A DNA stretch of 64,000 bases from Volutella citrinella (taxonomy: Eukaryota; Ascomycota; Sordariomycetes; Hypocreales; Nectriaceae): NCBI GenBank assembly GCA_034401135.1, contig JAWZSP010000002.1, positions 5,022,001-5,086,000 on the forward strand. Direction: 5' to 3'. Positions 1 to 10,786 of this stretch are shown here, in pieces. A program made the translations under genes and the position numbers. The notes beneath the pieces were generated by a model. It searched no databases and was not told the origin of the DNA. It saw only the letters and a program-made list of their open reading frames with translations. Numbering within the stretch: position 1 is the first letter of the stretch; each line of letters starts with the position of its first letter.

Positions 1-93
1 GCCCGTGCAGGGGGGGCGACAGGGGTTACGGTTGGCGCTGGCGATGTCAGTTGCCAGCGCCAATGCTGCGAGGAGCAACGTTGACGGCTTCAT
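1..93 (-). CDS. Secreted protein, 5' end only (runs off left edge)
   Basis: An ATG on the minus strand at 93 opens a 31-codon frame that continues past base 1. It begins MKPSTLLLAALALA and has an Ala-Ser-Ala cleavage-like site about 21 residues in, a typical signal peptide. The next residues contain two cysteines and several prolines (NPCRPPC). Family cannot be told from so few residues; a small cysteine-containing secreted protein is possible. The frame is short because the window cuts it, so the start and the signal peptide are the only evidence. Confidence 0.5.
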   Translation of the reverse strand, partial: MKPSTLLLAALALATDIASANRNPCRPPCTG

Positions 94-1266
94 GTCGCCG
101 GGCACAAGCGAGCGTGTGGGCTTGGAGTTGATTCCCCGGAGCGTCAATCGCTGCAAGACCACCCCCAAGGGACATCTCACGAGCTTATAATAACATCTTT
201 CGGACAGCTTGTTTCCTCATGGCCAGGGGCCTGTAAAAGGAGGTCGGCGACCATCGGGTCGGCGACCAACAGCCCCGGATAATATTCTGCACTGGAAGCG
301 ACCGTCGCTGCCATTGGCTATCAACGTTATTAGCGTGGTATCGGATGCCAGAGAGTCTCTTTCGGGTCGAATTATCTCCTGCGGTCAGCATTGGACAGCC
401 AATCTCAACGGCCTGTTGGGCCAAGACCTAAAACCCTACCCTCAGCTCCTGGGGTGGTTAAATACCATCTGGCGACCTTTACCACCAAGGGCTCTTATGG
501 TGCAGGGCAGCCGACAATCTCTGGGCAGGTAAGCTTGCAGCATCGCTGACAATGGCTTCCCCGGTCTGAGCCTATGAGGCAGGCCAGGGTTACAGGCGAA
601 CTACCGCGTCCCACTGGATTGGCCTTTCACCCTCGATGCGGTCAATGCAAAGCCACGCTGACAGGGATAAAATGAAGACCACGTCTTGACCTGCTCGGAC
701 CGAAAACGCCCCGGCATAAGACTACAAGCACACAGGTTCTAGAACATTGGAGGGGCTGACGGCCGATGTTACAGTAGCCATGAGAGCCGGGGGGGCTGCA
801 TCGAACCAACATCCAATACAGCTTAGCAGACTTGACCATGTTCGCCGCCATGTTTGCGGGTTGCATATCTGTCATCGGGCTCCGCTGGGGAGAGTCTTGA
901 TAGGGGAAAAGCCTGCCATCATCTGTTCCACAGAGTAGAGCTTCTCGAGTCGCGCTGAGGGTGCTGTCTATCTCGCTAAACTGACGGTGGTACAGCATCT
1001 GATCTTAAGCCCCTCTGAGCAACGAAGATCCTAAACGAGAAAATACAACGTCTTGGCATCCCCATTTTTAACGCCACTATGCACGTTTAACAGTTCTAAG
1101 TTAGTCCATAGCCGCCCTTAAGTAGGCCGACGATGCACACAGACGCAGCTTATCCCCCGCTTTATATCCAGAGCAATCATTAGCTAGTTGGGTATTCGCC
1201 TGACCCTCAGTCTTATGTCCTACAGGCCTAGAGCGTTGCTTAGTGCCCTGCTTTTAGAGCAGGGGG
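94..1266. other. Intergenic, no gene recognised
   Basis: Normal base composition with short open frames on both strands but no family-like protein and no spliceable gene that I could build. The last part (1149-1160 and 1259-1271) holds a short inverted pair built on CTTATCCCCC, the second arm lying exactly where the sequence turns A/T-rich. Confidence 0.5.
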
Positions 1267-2487
1267 ATAAGTTATATATTATAACTAGTTATTTATATAA
1301 GTGTAATAATTTAAAATATACTTATAAACTTAAGAAGCTTTCTTTTTACTTTTATTACTTATATTAATTATTAATTTTATATATTATTAAATAAAAAGTT
1401 TTTTAATTTAATAATTTAATAATATTTAATTATTATATTAAATTAAATTAAATTAAGTATAATATAATAATTATTATTAAATATAGTTTTAATTAATAAA
1501 ATAATTAAAATATAAATTTTTAAATTAATATATTATAATAATATATATATTTTTAAAATTTATATTAATATATAATTACTTTATTATATAATATAATTAT
1601 ATTAAATAAAATAAAAGTTTAAAAATATATTATAAAAATAATAAAATAGCTTATTAAATAAATAATTAATAAATATTTAAATAAAAACTATAATTATAAA
1701 GAAATATTAATATAATTAAAAATATATAAATATATAAATTTAAAAATATATTAAAAAATATTAAAAGTTTTATTTATTTAAAACTCTTTATTATAAATTT
1801 TTAAAAAAATTATTAAATTTAAAATTATTAAATTATAAAAAAATAATAAAACTATATTATTTAATTTTATTATAATATTATTATTATATTTTATAATATA
1901 TTAAAATATATTTAATAGTAAATTATTTAAAAATAATTTATTATTAAACTTTTTTTTAAAAATATATATAAATTAATATAAATACTTATTTTAAAACTTA
2001 TTTAATAATTTTAAAAGTTATATATAAATACTTATTAATAAACTTAATAAATTAAAAAGAAAATATTAAATATTTATAATTATTTTAAACTTAATTAATA
2101 TAAAATAATAATAATTTATTTTATTAAAGTTTAATATATAATAAATAAGTATAATTAAATAAATAAAATAATATTTAATAAGTTTTATTAAAAGTTTAAA
2201 AATATAATAAAAAGTAAAATAGTTAAAAATATATACTTTTTAATTACTTTTATAAATTATATATAATTTATAATTAAATTTTATAATTATATAAATAATT
2301 TTTAAAAATAATAAATAAATAAAATATAAGTTATTAATAATTAAAATTTAATTAAAAAAAGTAATTAATTTTAATTTAATATAAATAAAAACTAGAATTA
2401 ATAAGACTTAATAATATAAAAAATATAACTTATTAAAATTATAATATATATAAATATTAATTATTTAAATATTAAAACTTTATTAAT

Positions 2488-3240
2488 AAAAATAATTAAT
2501 AAGCTTATATAATATACAGCTTAATATATATATAATAAAAATTATAATAAATTTTAAAATAAATATTATACTTAATATTTTAATTATAATATTAATTTAT
2601 AATAAATTATAATTAGTATTTAATAAATATAATAAATAGCAGCTTTTTTATTTATTAAAATCTTTATATTACTAAAAGTTATAAAAAAGTTATAATAAAT
2701 TTATATATTTTAAAGTTTTTAACTTTTATAATTATAAGTATAAAAATAAAGTTATTTATATAAATAACTTAATACTAAGCTTATATTTACTATATTATAA
2801 TACTTTTTTTTTTAGCTTTTTATTAAGTAATAGCTAAGTTAATAACTAAGTAAATAATTAAGCTAATAGCTAAATAAGTTAATATTTATATATATATATC
2901 TATATATACTTTTCTTATTTACTACTTTATTAATAACTTTAAGATATTATTAATTAATACTTTTTTTATTTTTAAGAAAAGTCATTTTTAAAAAAATAAT
3001 TAATTTTAAGTTATTAATTAAAAACTTAAACTTATAAAATATCTTAATTAATATATTATTTAATAAAATATTAATATATTTTTTAATATTTAAATATAAG
3101 TTAATAAATAAGAAAGTTATTATAAAAATTATAAAAAGTATTAACTTTTTATAAATAAGAAATAAAGGCTTAAAAAAGGATATTTTTCTTAAAATTAAAA
3201 AAATAATAATTAAATAAAAAAGTTAGTAAAAGTAATAAAA
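2488..3240 (+). mobile_element. RIP-degraded copy of the 49.8-50.5 kb repeat
   Basis: Read side by side, 2517 onward (cagcttaatatat) matches 49826 onward (cagcctgatatat) for hundreds of bases. Nearly all mismatches are C to T or G to A, with very few transversions and some small indels. The match continues to a shared landmark, aaataaaggcttaa near 3165 against aaataaaggcctga near 50451. The left limit of the match (about 2488 against 49797) falls where transporter coding stops at the other copy, so both ends are real element boundaries. Element class is unknown. Confidence 0.85.
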
Positions 3241-3981
3241 AGCTATAAAAATAAATATATAATAAATAATAATAGAGCTATACTTAGCTTAATAAAGTAA
3301 TTTAAAATAATAATTATTTTATTTATTAAATTTTATAATTTATAATATTATAATTATATTTTTTTATAAAAAGAAAACTTTATTAATATAAATAATAAAT
3401 ATAATATAATTATTATAGACTGCTAGGCTACTATATCTAATAGTTAAGTAATTAGAATTTAAAAAGATAGAAGAAATACTAGATCTAGTCTTAGTTTTAC
3501 TAAATTTAATAGTTTATAAATTATATTAATAAGTAAGTATAATAATAAAAGATAAATAATATATATATAAAGTTTATTATCTATTCTATCGTTTTATATA
3601 TTAGATCTAGCTAAGTATATTATAGATTTATTATATAGTAAATAACTTAAAGAGATCCAGGCTAAAGTATATAATAATAATAATAATAATATAAAAATAA
3701 ATAAATAGTTATTTATATTATAAATTAATTTAAATTATTTAATAAAATAATATTTAAAATTAAGATTTAGTTATTATAAAATATATATAAAATATATTTA
3801 AATATATTTAAATATAAGTAAAACTTATATTAATATTTTTTAAATTTATAAATATAAAGTATAAATTATAAATAAATAAAAAATAAAATATAATATTATA
3901 ATTTAAAAAATATTTTATAAAAGCTAAATAATATAATTTTAATTTTACTTATTAATTAATTATATATAATAATAATAAAAC

Positions 3982-4134
3982 AATAAAATAATAAAATAAT
4001 AAAATAATAAAATAATAAAATAATAAAATAATAAAATAATAAAATAATAAAATAATAAAATAATAAAATAATAAAATAATAAAATAATAAAATAATAAAA
4101 TAATAAAATAATAAAATAATAAAATAATAAAATA
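3982..4134 (+). repeat. 8-bp satellite (AATAAAAT)n
   Basis: About 19 head-to-tail, essentially perfect copies of the octamer AATAAAAT close the A/T block. The regularity contrasts with the degenerate sequence on its left, so the array expanded after the surrounding repeats had been mutated. Confidence 0.95.
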
Positions 4135-4431
4135 GTAATTGCGTTTTATAGATAAGATTCTATAATACTAAGAACCCGCGGGGGACCTGCTATCACTGTA
4201 AATGACATAAGTGCCCCGCTGTGGGATATAAACACTGCTACTCAATAGCTAAAAACTCGACCTGGGTAGGCTCGACTGATAAACCCGGGCCCATGGACTC
4301 TTCCTATTTTACGAGTCGTCTACGCCTCTTAGTAGAAGGAATACTTCTGATATCATATCACGAGCTGTTACTGCTAGCACTTTGCACTTGCCCGAAAAAG
4401 ATATATAAGATACATCAGGATAGCTGCGGCA

Positions 4432-5095
4432 ATGGATCATGCCTCCTCCCCTGCTCTTGACTCGGTACGTAATCATTATCGTTAAATATGATAGTGTGAT
4501 GTATTGACTCCGCTTTGTGGAGAAGGGCGGCACAAAGCCCAACACTGGCGCCTCGATATCAGATGTCACTGCCATCGGGCAAGACTGCGAAACACTCACA
4601 GAATGGCGCGAGGCAAACCGCATTGATCCCGCCAAGCAGATCAAGCTCGTCAAGCTCTCCTACATGCGCTATCAGCACCCGGATCTCGGGGAGATTATCG
4701 TCTTCCTCAACGACTTCGGCATGCACCTGGTCAAGTCAAGTGACGATCGACGATGGTTCTTAGGCTACGGCCCCGACCAGTATGTATACTACGCCTAGAA
4801 GGGACCGAGGAAGTTCTTGGGCGGAGTCTTTGAGGTAGAATCATACGAGGACCTCGATAAGGCGTCGAGAATCGAGGGAGCTAGACCGATCGAGCAGCTC
4901 GACGATGCTCCAGGGGGCGGATCCATGATCACGCTGACCGACCCTGAAGGGTTTGCCTTGTGCCTCTTCCACGGCCAGCAGCCGGCCACGACTGGGAAAC
5001 TGCCGGAGAAGCTGGTGGTCAACTACGAGGGGGATAAGCCGCGATTGAGGGAGTTTCAGCGCTTCCAAAAGGGGCCTGCAGCAGTGCACAAAGTA
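4432..5095 (+). pseudogene. VOC/extradiol-dioxygenase-like gene broken by a premature TAG
   Basis: ATG at 4432, 11 codons, a 58-bp GTACGT...GAG intron (4465-4522), then a frame resembling fungal glyoxalase/bleomycin-resistance (VOC) proteins of the catechol 2,3-dioxygenase type: QHPDLGEIIVFLNDFGMHLV, then FLGGVFEVESYEDLDKAS and LTDPEGFALCLFHG. At 4796-4798 the frame meets TAG and then continues in frame for about 100 codons. The context (gcCTAGaag) fits an original CAG, a CpA to TpA change as RIP makes. The second VOC half expected in full-length members was not found downstream. Decay by RIP spreading from the adjacent A/T block is my inference. Confidence 0.75.
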
Positions 5096-5100
5096 AATAT

Positions 5101-5454
5101 AAGTACTCATCAAGCAATATCGAGAGCCTCCTCTTCGGGGATGTTACGGCTACTGCTGCCGATGACGACGCAGAGCTCGGCCTCGTAGTCGCTCGTCCCG
5201 TCCAGGGCGCATTTCGGGACGGTAATGGCCGCTGGATACGGCGCCTCGTGCTCGCCACCAAAAGGGGGCCGGATAGCCACGAGGCCCTACTCAAGGGCCG
5301 GTACACCGAGCGCAAGCAGCAGTTCGACAAGTCACTCTCATCCACCATGGACAACAGCGACTACGTGACGCAGGCTGGTACCTCTGGTCGGTCCAGCTCA
5401 TCCCAAGCTGGAAGCACTGGATGGAGAAGGGCATCCGCAGAGACGGCATGGTGA
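5101..5454 (+). pseudogene. Unassigned open frame, probable gene remnant
   Basis: A roughly 118-codon frame directly after the VOC remnant reads like protein (for example DDAELGLVVARPVQGAF and LLKGRYTERKQQFDKSL) but matches no family I recognise. It has no good start codon and ends in a low-complexity Ser/Gly/Thr stretch. It may be a missing piece of the upstream gene or part of a separate lost gene. Confidence 0.3.
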
Positions 5455-5816
5455 GATATCGATGGGTCCCCGACTCTGGGATGGCGTTCCTACTTACCCA
5501 CTAGGGCGGGCTCAACTTCTCACAAGTGTACTGCACGCGGATGGGAGGTTGAAGCGTGCCGAGGAAGGTCCACTTCACCGACGACATCATCTTTGATCCC
5601 CGTAAGACGGGCCTCTTCCAAGTCGTCGTGCTTCTCCAGTCGCTCGCGGACATTGGTGAATCGCTCGAAGGGTTGCAGTCGGTAGAGGGGGAGGCTGCGG
5701 GGCCGTTCATCGCTTCTGAAGCAACCTTTATCCTGCATAAAACGGGAGACGAGATGATGGCGGGTTATCTCATATTCCTTTGCACCAACCATACGCAGAA
5801 AACAAGAAATACGCAG

Positions 5817-6125
5817 ACAACGGCCCGCTACTTCGCCGTCTTCCTCATGGCTAGCACGTCCTTTATCCTGCGCCCGCTGTGCCATGCACAAGCCAGCGCC
5901 AATGTCATCTCTGACACCGCAAGAAACATGTCGATCGCGATATGCATGTTCTCTGGAAGCGTGGGCAATCTGGTGTCTGCGCGGGCTTTCTTGCCAAACG
6001 ATGCGCCCAACGATCCCATCGGCTGCGGACTTAACTTTGCGACGTCCACCATCATCCTTGCTACCTCGATATTGGCCTGGTGGTGGATGGCCAGGGATAA
6101 TAAGAAGAGGGACGGAAAGGACAAC
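5817..6125 (+). pseudogene. C-terminal fragment of an ACS-family MFS transporter
   Basis: The frame contains two hydrophobic segments and phrases typical of fungal anion:cation symporters (allantoate/nicotinate permease type): ARYFAVFLMAS, SDTARNMSIAI, LPNDAPNDPIGCGLNFAT, then WWWMARDNKKRDG at the cytoplasmic end. Only about the last fifth of a usual 480-residue transporter is present and no upstream exons were found, so it is a relic. Residues expected to be hydrophobic in the penultimate helix are replaced by polar ones, consistent with decay. Confidence 0.65.
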
Positions 6126-6781
6126 GACGCCGTCAGTTTGTTTGATTCTCTGAGGATTCCTGGAAAATTTTTGTATGCCATGATGACTTGCTAAAAGGGG
6201 GTTCTTGGACGCCACACTGTTGGACATTTGCTGCAAGGCCAGACCATTCGATCCCCCGCCCCAGTAGCAGTAGCGAGATGCCTGGTTCCGACGACTGGCT
6301 ATGCCATTCCGGGTATATCATGTTCCACTGTACGGGGACCAGGCTATGTGTTCCGAAGCACCCGGGGCGAGGGTTCCGATAACAGACCCCGGCCCTGTGC
6401 ACTTTACGGGCGCCCAGGAGGTGATGGAGGAAGAAAAGAACCTAATCACACGCTACATTGACCAGGCAATCTAGCAGCTAGTGGCCCCTGGGCTGCTGCC
6501 CTCGCGTGCGAAGCGCTGGAGCTGATAGTATCAATACTCGCCGCTGGCAAGTATTTTGATCATATTCCTTTAAAAGGGAGATAAGTCTGAATAATACTAG
6601 GATACGTGCATGATATGATGTTCCATGTAAACGGATATAACTATAACCGAAAAAATCATCTCAGCCGCACGAGGCTGGCTGGGAGAGGAACCCCGCTCTG
6701 TTCTCTTGCTCTCTCTGCTTGTAATTGTAATGTTTTGAGATTTATACTTCTTGATGAACAGTGCTAGCCCCTAGGAACGGC
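6126..6781. other. Remnant-rich spacer
   Basis: No intact gene. A short stretch near 6391-6475 (VHFTGAQEVMEEEKNLITRY and then an in-frame TAG) looks like former coding sequence of unknown type. The last 200 bases are the likely promoter and leader of the next gene. Confidence 0.35.
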
Positions 6782-9168
6782 ATGGAGCCTGCACGTCCAA
6801 TCACCCGTCTCGGCTTCCATATCGCCATCATCTGCGCCCTCACTATCGAGGCGGATGCCGTCGAGGCTCTCTTTGACCACCATTGGGACGAGGAAGATGA
6901 CGGCCCCCACTACTACAAGGCACCGGGCGATCCCAATGCCTACTCCACGGGCTCCATCGGCCGGCACAGCGTCGTGCTCGCCTACATGCCGGGGATGGGG
7001 ACGGCCAACTCCGCTGCCGTTGCGGCACACTGCGCTGCTAGCTTTCCCAACATCAAGCTAGCTCTCGTCGTTGGTATTTGTGGTGCGGTGCCCTTCGTGC
7101 CTGGCAGTAATAACACTGAGATCGTCCTTGGCGATGTCATCCTGAGCAGTGGCGTCATCCAATACAATCTCGGCCGACAGCTTCCCGAACGGTTCATTCG
7201 CAAAAACACCCTTCTAGAGTCACTGGGGAGACCAAACCCGGAAATTCGCGCGCTACTTGCGAAGCTGGAGGGCATTCGCGGCCGAAGGATGCTACGAAGT
7301 AAGATGGCTGGGTATCTCGACGAGCTTCAGAAAGAGCCCGAGTTGGAAGCAGTGTACCCAGGCGTCGCGCGTGATAAGCTGTTTGAAGCGACATATCGCC
7401 ACATCAGCGACGGGAAGACGTGTGAGGAGTGCGGGTGCAGCGGTGGGCTCATTCAGCGCCGTCGTCTCGACCAGGACCAGGAGATACCACAGCCAGCAGT
7501 GCATCTCGGCTTGATCGCGTCCGGCGACACAGTGATGAAGTCTGGAGAAATGCGCGATGACATCGCACGACAAGAGGGTGTCATCGGATTCGAGATGGAG
7601 GGTGCTGGGGTGTGGGATACCTTCCCTTGTATAGTGATCAAGGGCGCCTGCGACTATGCCGATAGCCACAAGACGAAGGCATGGCAGAGGTATGCTGCTG
7701 CTACGACGGCGGCATGTACCAAGGCCTTCTTGGAGCATTGGGTGCCTTCAATAGTCCCTATGCAAGATGGACCAAGTGGCCAAGGGATATCAACTGTGAA
7801 GTGTGAGTAGAAAATGAGGCCAACGAATCATTACCGAAACTAAATGAAATCTAGTTCCTGCTCCGAAGCGGGCTCAACAGGTCTCGGTTGAGGAGAAGAA
7901 GCCGTCTGCAGGCACGACAAAGGCCGTCGACGCGCCGCCGTTTAAGGGCACCGCGATCGCAGCGACCTTCTTGAAGATTAGTAAGGAACGCACATCGTAT
8001 ATTTCGGAGAAACTGGTAGACACCGAGATTATCTTCTGGCAAGATGAAGCAGGCTGCATACGATGCGGCTTCTACGACGAGCCCCACCAGTTCCAAGCTG
8101 TGGCCACCGACAATATCTGCCGTGCAAGGCTTGGCACGCCCCTGGAAACGGTCGGCTTGATGGATAACGGAGGTAATACTTACTGGCATGAGGGGAAAAT
8201 CGCTTCGGTAAGTGGAGGCAACTATATACGGCCACTGGCGTGACGGGTACTAATTGCGTTTTATCACAGTTACGCCTCTTCTACCTAGACGAGCAGGGCT
8301 TGCTAGCAGAGATGATCTACGAGTTCGCGGCGGATTGGGACCTGCAGACACGCTCGTGGAAAGGCCGCTGGAAACCTGGCAGCTTACAAAACGCACGCCT
8401 CATGCCGTGGGCCCAGACATTTCTCTCTGCGGATGCAGACCAGTCGGACTATGCCGGCGGTTACGGCAACGCGAGCAGCAAGATTATCGTCATGGCTTTG
8501 GGGTTTCGGACGCCGGACGGTGACTTCGTCGTCGTCCGACGGCACGAGCCGGGGCCGGATAGCTGGCAGAAAATGCTCTTTCCCTCGGTCAGGCCATCGA
8601 TAAACCCATCCGTAAAGCCCGTCGTCCGGGTGTCTGCATACTCACTCACCATTACCTACGTCGACGGCAGCGATGGATGCCGCAAGAGCCTCCGTTACGA
8701 GTTCCCCGAGAACAACCGCGCGTCACCGTACCTCGGCTCGTACAAATACGACGACGTTACCCTCTGGTGGCCCGACAGAACGGGATGCCGCCGATACACT
8801 CGGCGCCCGCGAGCTTGCAGACGATGGGCCCAGGGTCGGCCGGCTTCTTCCGCACGCCGCATGGTCTCGTCTACTTCACGCCTGAGCCGCCCAGCCAGAT
8901 CGTGGTGGACAGGAACTGTCTGGAGATTTGCCCCATCCCGAACTGGGCCACGTTTGCAGTCGTATACCGGTTGCTTCCCGCCAGAGACCGGGCTGTGCAT
9001 CTACTGCTCCAGACCGACGACGGGCGTCTCGCGCAGTGGGACATGCACATGAAGACGAAGAGTCCCACACTTATATTGGGACAGAGGAAGCTTTTCGCGG
9101 CGGGCCAGGTGAAGAAGCTCAGTCTTCAGGACTTTTATCATTGGGCGTATGCGCAAAAGGGGGCTTGA
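6782..9168 (+). CDS. Purine/uridine phosphorylase-like domain fused to a lectin-like propeller
   Basis: Exons 6782-7802, 7855-8207 and 8270-9168, with clean introns (GTGAGT...CTAG; GTAAGT...CACAG with a TACTAAT branch site) that keep the frame. Residues 1-340 are a PNP_UDP_1 domain: HIAIICALTIEADAVEALFD, the glycine-rich MPGMGTANSAAVAAH, LVVGICGAVPF, then GVIGFEMEGAGVWD and IKGACDYADSHK near the nucleoside site. In fungi this domain often heads NLR-like proteins. Here no NACHT or NB-ARC follows; the remaining about 415 residues hold repeats such as LRLFYLDEQGLL and GFFRTPHGLVYF resembling fucose-specific lectin propellers. Near 8778-8781 the frame slips by one base (gacagaacggg where one more A would restore it), so the last 130 codons need a correction or the gene is newly broken. 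A surveillance role is only inferred. Confidence 0.75.
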
Positions 9169-9374
9169 CAAGGCCTTTGGAGTTCAGGCAGGTAGCGAGC
9201 GGCCCAACCGGATGGATTATTGCTCAGAGAAAGGAAGACAGACCAAGACTGGAAGATGGGACCGGGCAAAGGGAAGCATGTTGTGATGGTCACAGCTTTA
9301 CTAGGGCATTTGCCTAATTAAGATCTATTGAGATTGCAAGACGAGCCCAATGATGTCTAGCCACTCCTATCCAT

Positions 9375-9540
9375 ATTGCGGTCGTTGGCGCGCTCCTTCG
9401 AAGGCACCGCGATAATGTCGATGTTCCTGATTTCACGGGCGCGGTCTAATGGTGTCCGACCCTGGATTGCTTTAGCAGCCTGGTTAGCGCCCTCCTCAAC
9501 GAGAAATGTAGCAAATTTCGCGGTTCCAAGTGTGCCAGCA
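9375..9540 (-). pseudogene. Single ankyrin-repeat remnant
   Basis: On the minus strand the frame reads KFATFLVEEGANQAAK followed by GRTPLDRAREI, the helix-turn-helix and GxTPL pattern of an ankyrin repeat. Only one repeat is recognisable and no start or further repeats could be joined. Ankyrin repeats commonly accompany PNP_UDP domains in fungal NLR-like proteins, so it may be debris of such a gene, but it lies on the opposite strand to the neighbouring phosphorylase-lectin gene. Confidence 0.5.
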
Positions 9541-9699
9541 GCTGTTGTGTTGTTGAGCAGCCTCCGGCTAGAGCTGCCCTTTTGAGCCTTCGCCTAATAC
9601 GCTGAACTGAGGGCTCAGGTGGCTTTGCACTAAATATGTGTGGCTTACAATATTGATATGCAGGTATCCGCGCGGTCTGGTGGGTGGTAATGCCTGAGC

Positions 9700-10110
9700 A
9701 AAGTACCTGTGAGACGCCCGTGAGTGTGAGATGCCACAGAGAATCCATGAAACACAGGGCTACTCGTCAGAGCCCGAGATTCTCATCAGAGGATAAGAGC
9801 GTGCTCATGAGAGTAGGACTTGAGAGAAAGGTTGCTCGTAAGAGCAAAGTGCCCTTGAGAGCTGAGACGCCCGAGGCAGCGACATGCTCGTGAGAGTGGA
9901 ATGCCCATGAGAGCAAAGTATTCGAACCTCACAACGCTGGTGGGGGCGCCCGTTAGAGCGAGACTTTTCAAAGCAAAGCACCCATGAGATAGAGGTAGGC
10001 TTCTCGTAAGAGCAAAGCATGGGAGAGGCCCATGAGAGAGTGGAATGCCATGAGAGCAAAGCACTGAGAATCCTAACGCTGCGAGAGTAGTGCCCATGTG
10101 AGCAAGACAG
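9700..10110. repeat. Degenerate tandem repeat around CATGAGAGCAAAG
   Basis: The motif (c/t)(c/g)(c/a)(c/t)(a/g)TGAGAG followed by tgGAATGCC or cAAAGT recurs about a dozen times at uneven spacing, for example atgcccatgagagcaaagta near 9901. Copies differ by substitutions and gaps, indicating an old minisatellite. The apparent Leu/Ser-rich frames on the minus strand here are by-products of the repeat. Confidence 0.6.
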
Positions 10111-10786
10111 TAGATAGACATGACCATCGGAGTGTATGCATCTTGTGTCTAGTAAAAGCTCCATCTTCAGCAACACGTACCATAGGATGTGAAGCAGCAG
10201 GTGGTTGCCATATTAGTTTGTTTCGCTTCGTTCAACTCATCGACCCAGCTTCGAGCCGCAGAAAGCAGTAGAACATACCGTAAACCACCGGTAGCTGCTG
10301 CCCACTCTATACCCTTGGAAGCACAGATAATAGCCTCGGCCTGTATGTTTTCATAACGTTGCATCAGATGCCAGTGAATATCAACTCTTTTACTGTCATT
10401 GAGATGAAGTTCCACGTTATATCTTTAGTCTTCGCCTCCTATGGTCATAAATCCTAACCAACCCTATAGGCTCTTGGCCTTGGTTATGTTTCAACCAATC
10501 AAGCCAGCAGTCTTCTAGAGGTACTCGCTCATTTATTCTCACCTGCATACCTTCCCTCCTGTCCGTTAACCCTAACGCAACAGACTCATATAAACCTCTC
10601 TAGGCCACATTGCCGCCGTTGGATCAATGCGGCTGTCATCTTGTTCACAAGGGGCTTCTTTTGCTTTCCCCATTAGTAGTTGGTCTAATAACCAGCATTT
10701 AGAATTCAATACGTGCGTTCAGCTATCTCCAGTCCTCTACCCAGTCCTCTAATCAGTCTGCAACTCAGCATCCATCCTCAGACCTG
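10111..10786. other. Intergenic with one weak open frame
   Basis: A minus-strand frame at 10415-10167 (starting MELHLNDSKRVDIHWHL) has protein-like composition but no recognisable domain, so it is left uncalled. The rest is the 3' side of the BTB gene. Confidence 0.3.

Larger units (their letters stand above)
1267..4140. repeat. A/T-rich RIP-mutated repeat block
   Basis: Almost every base is A or T for about 2.9 kb, with abrupt edges against normal-GC DNA. No gene-length reading frame survives. This is the composition expected of repeats saturated by RIP, the fungal process that converts C to T in duplicated DNA, preferentially at CpA. The interpretation is confirmed for 2488-3240, which aligns to the unmutated sequence at 49797-50525 by transitions. 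Around 3418-3660 mutation is milder and words such as AGATCTAG and GATCCAGG survive, so the block is probably composite. Confidence 0.9.

Noticed and set aside
1267..4140. Centromere, mitochondrial insertion or tRNA-rich A/T region
   Set aside because: No mitochondrial gene or tRNA shape was seen, and part of the block aligns by transitions to a nuclear repeat in the window, which favours RIP.
4165..4230. Gag-type zinc knuckle (CYHCK then HKC) at the end of the A/T block
   Set aside because: The spacing does not match CX2CX4HX4C and a TGA falls inside it; too weak to call a retroelement.
5520..6236. 238-codon minus-strand open frame
   Set aside because: It lies antisense to the recognisable MFS and neighbouring remnant frames, has no domain character and is best explained as a shadow of former coding sequence.
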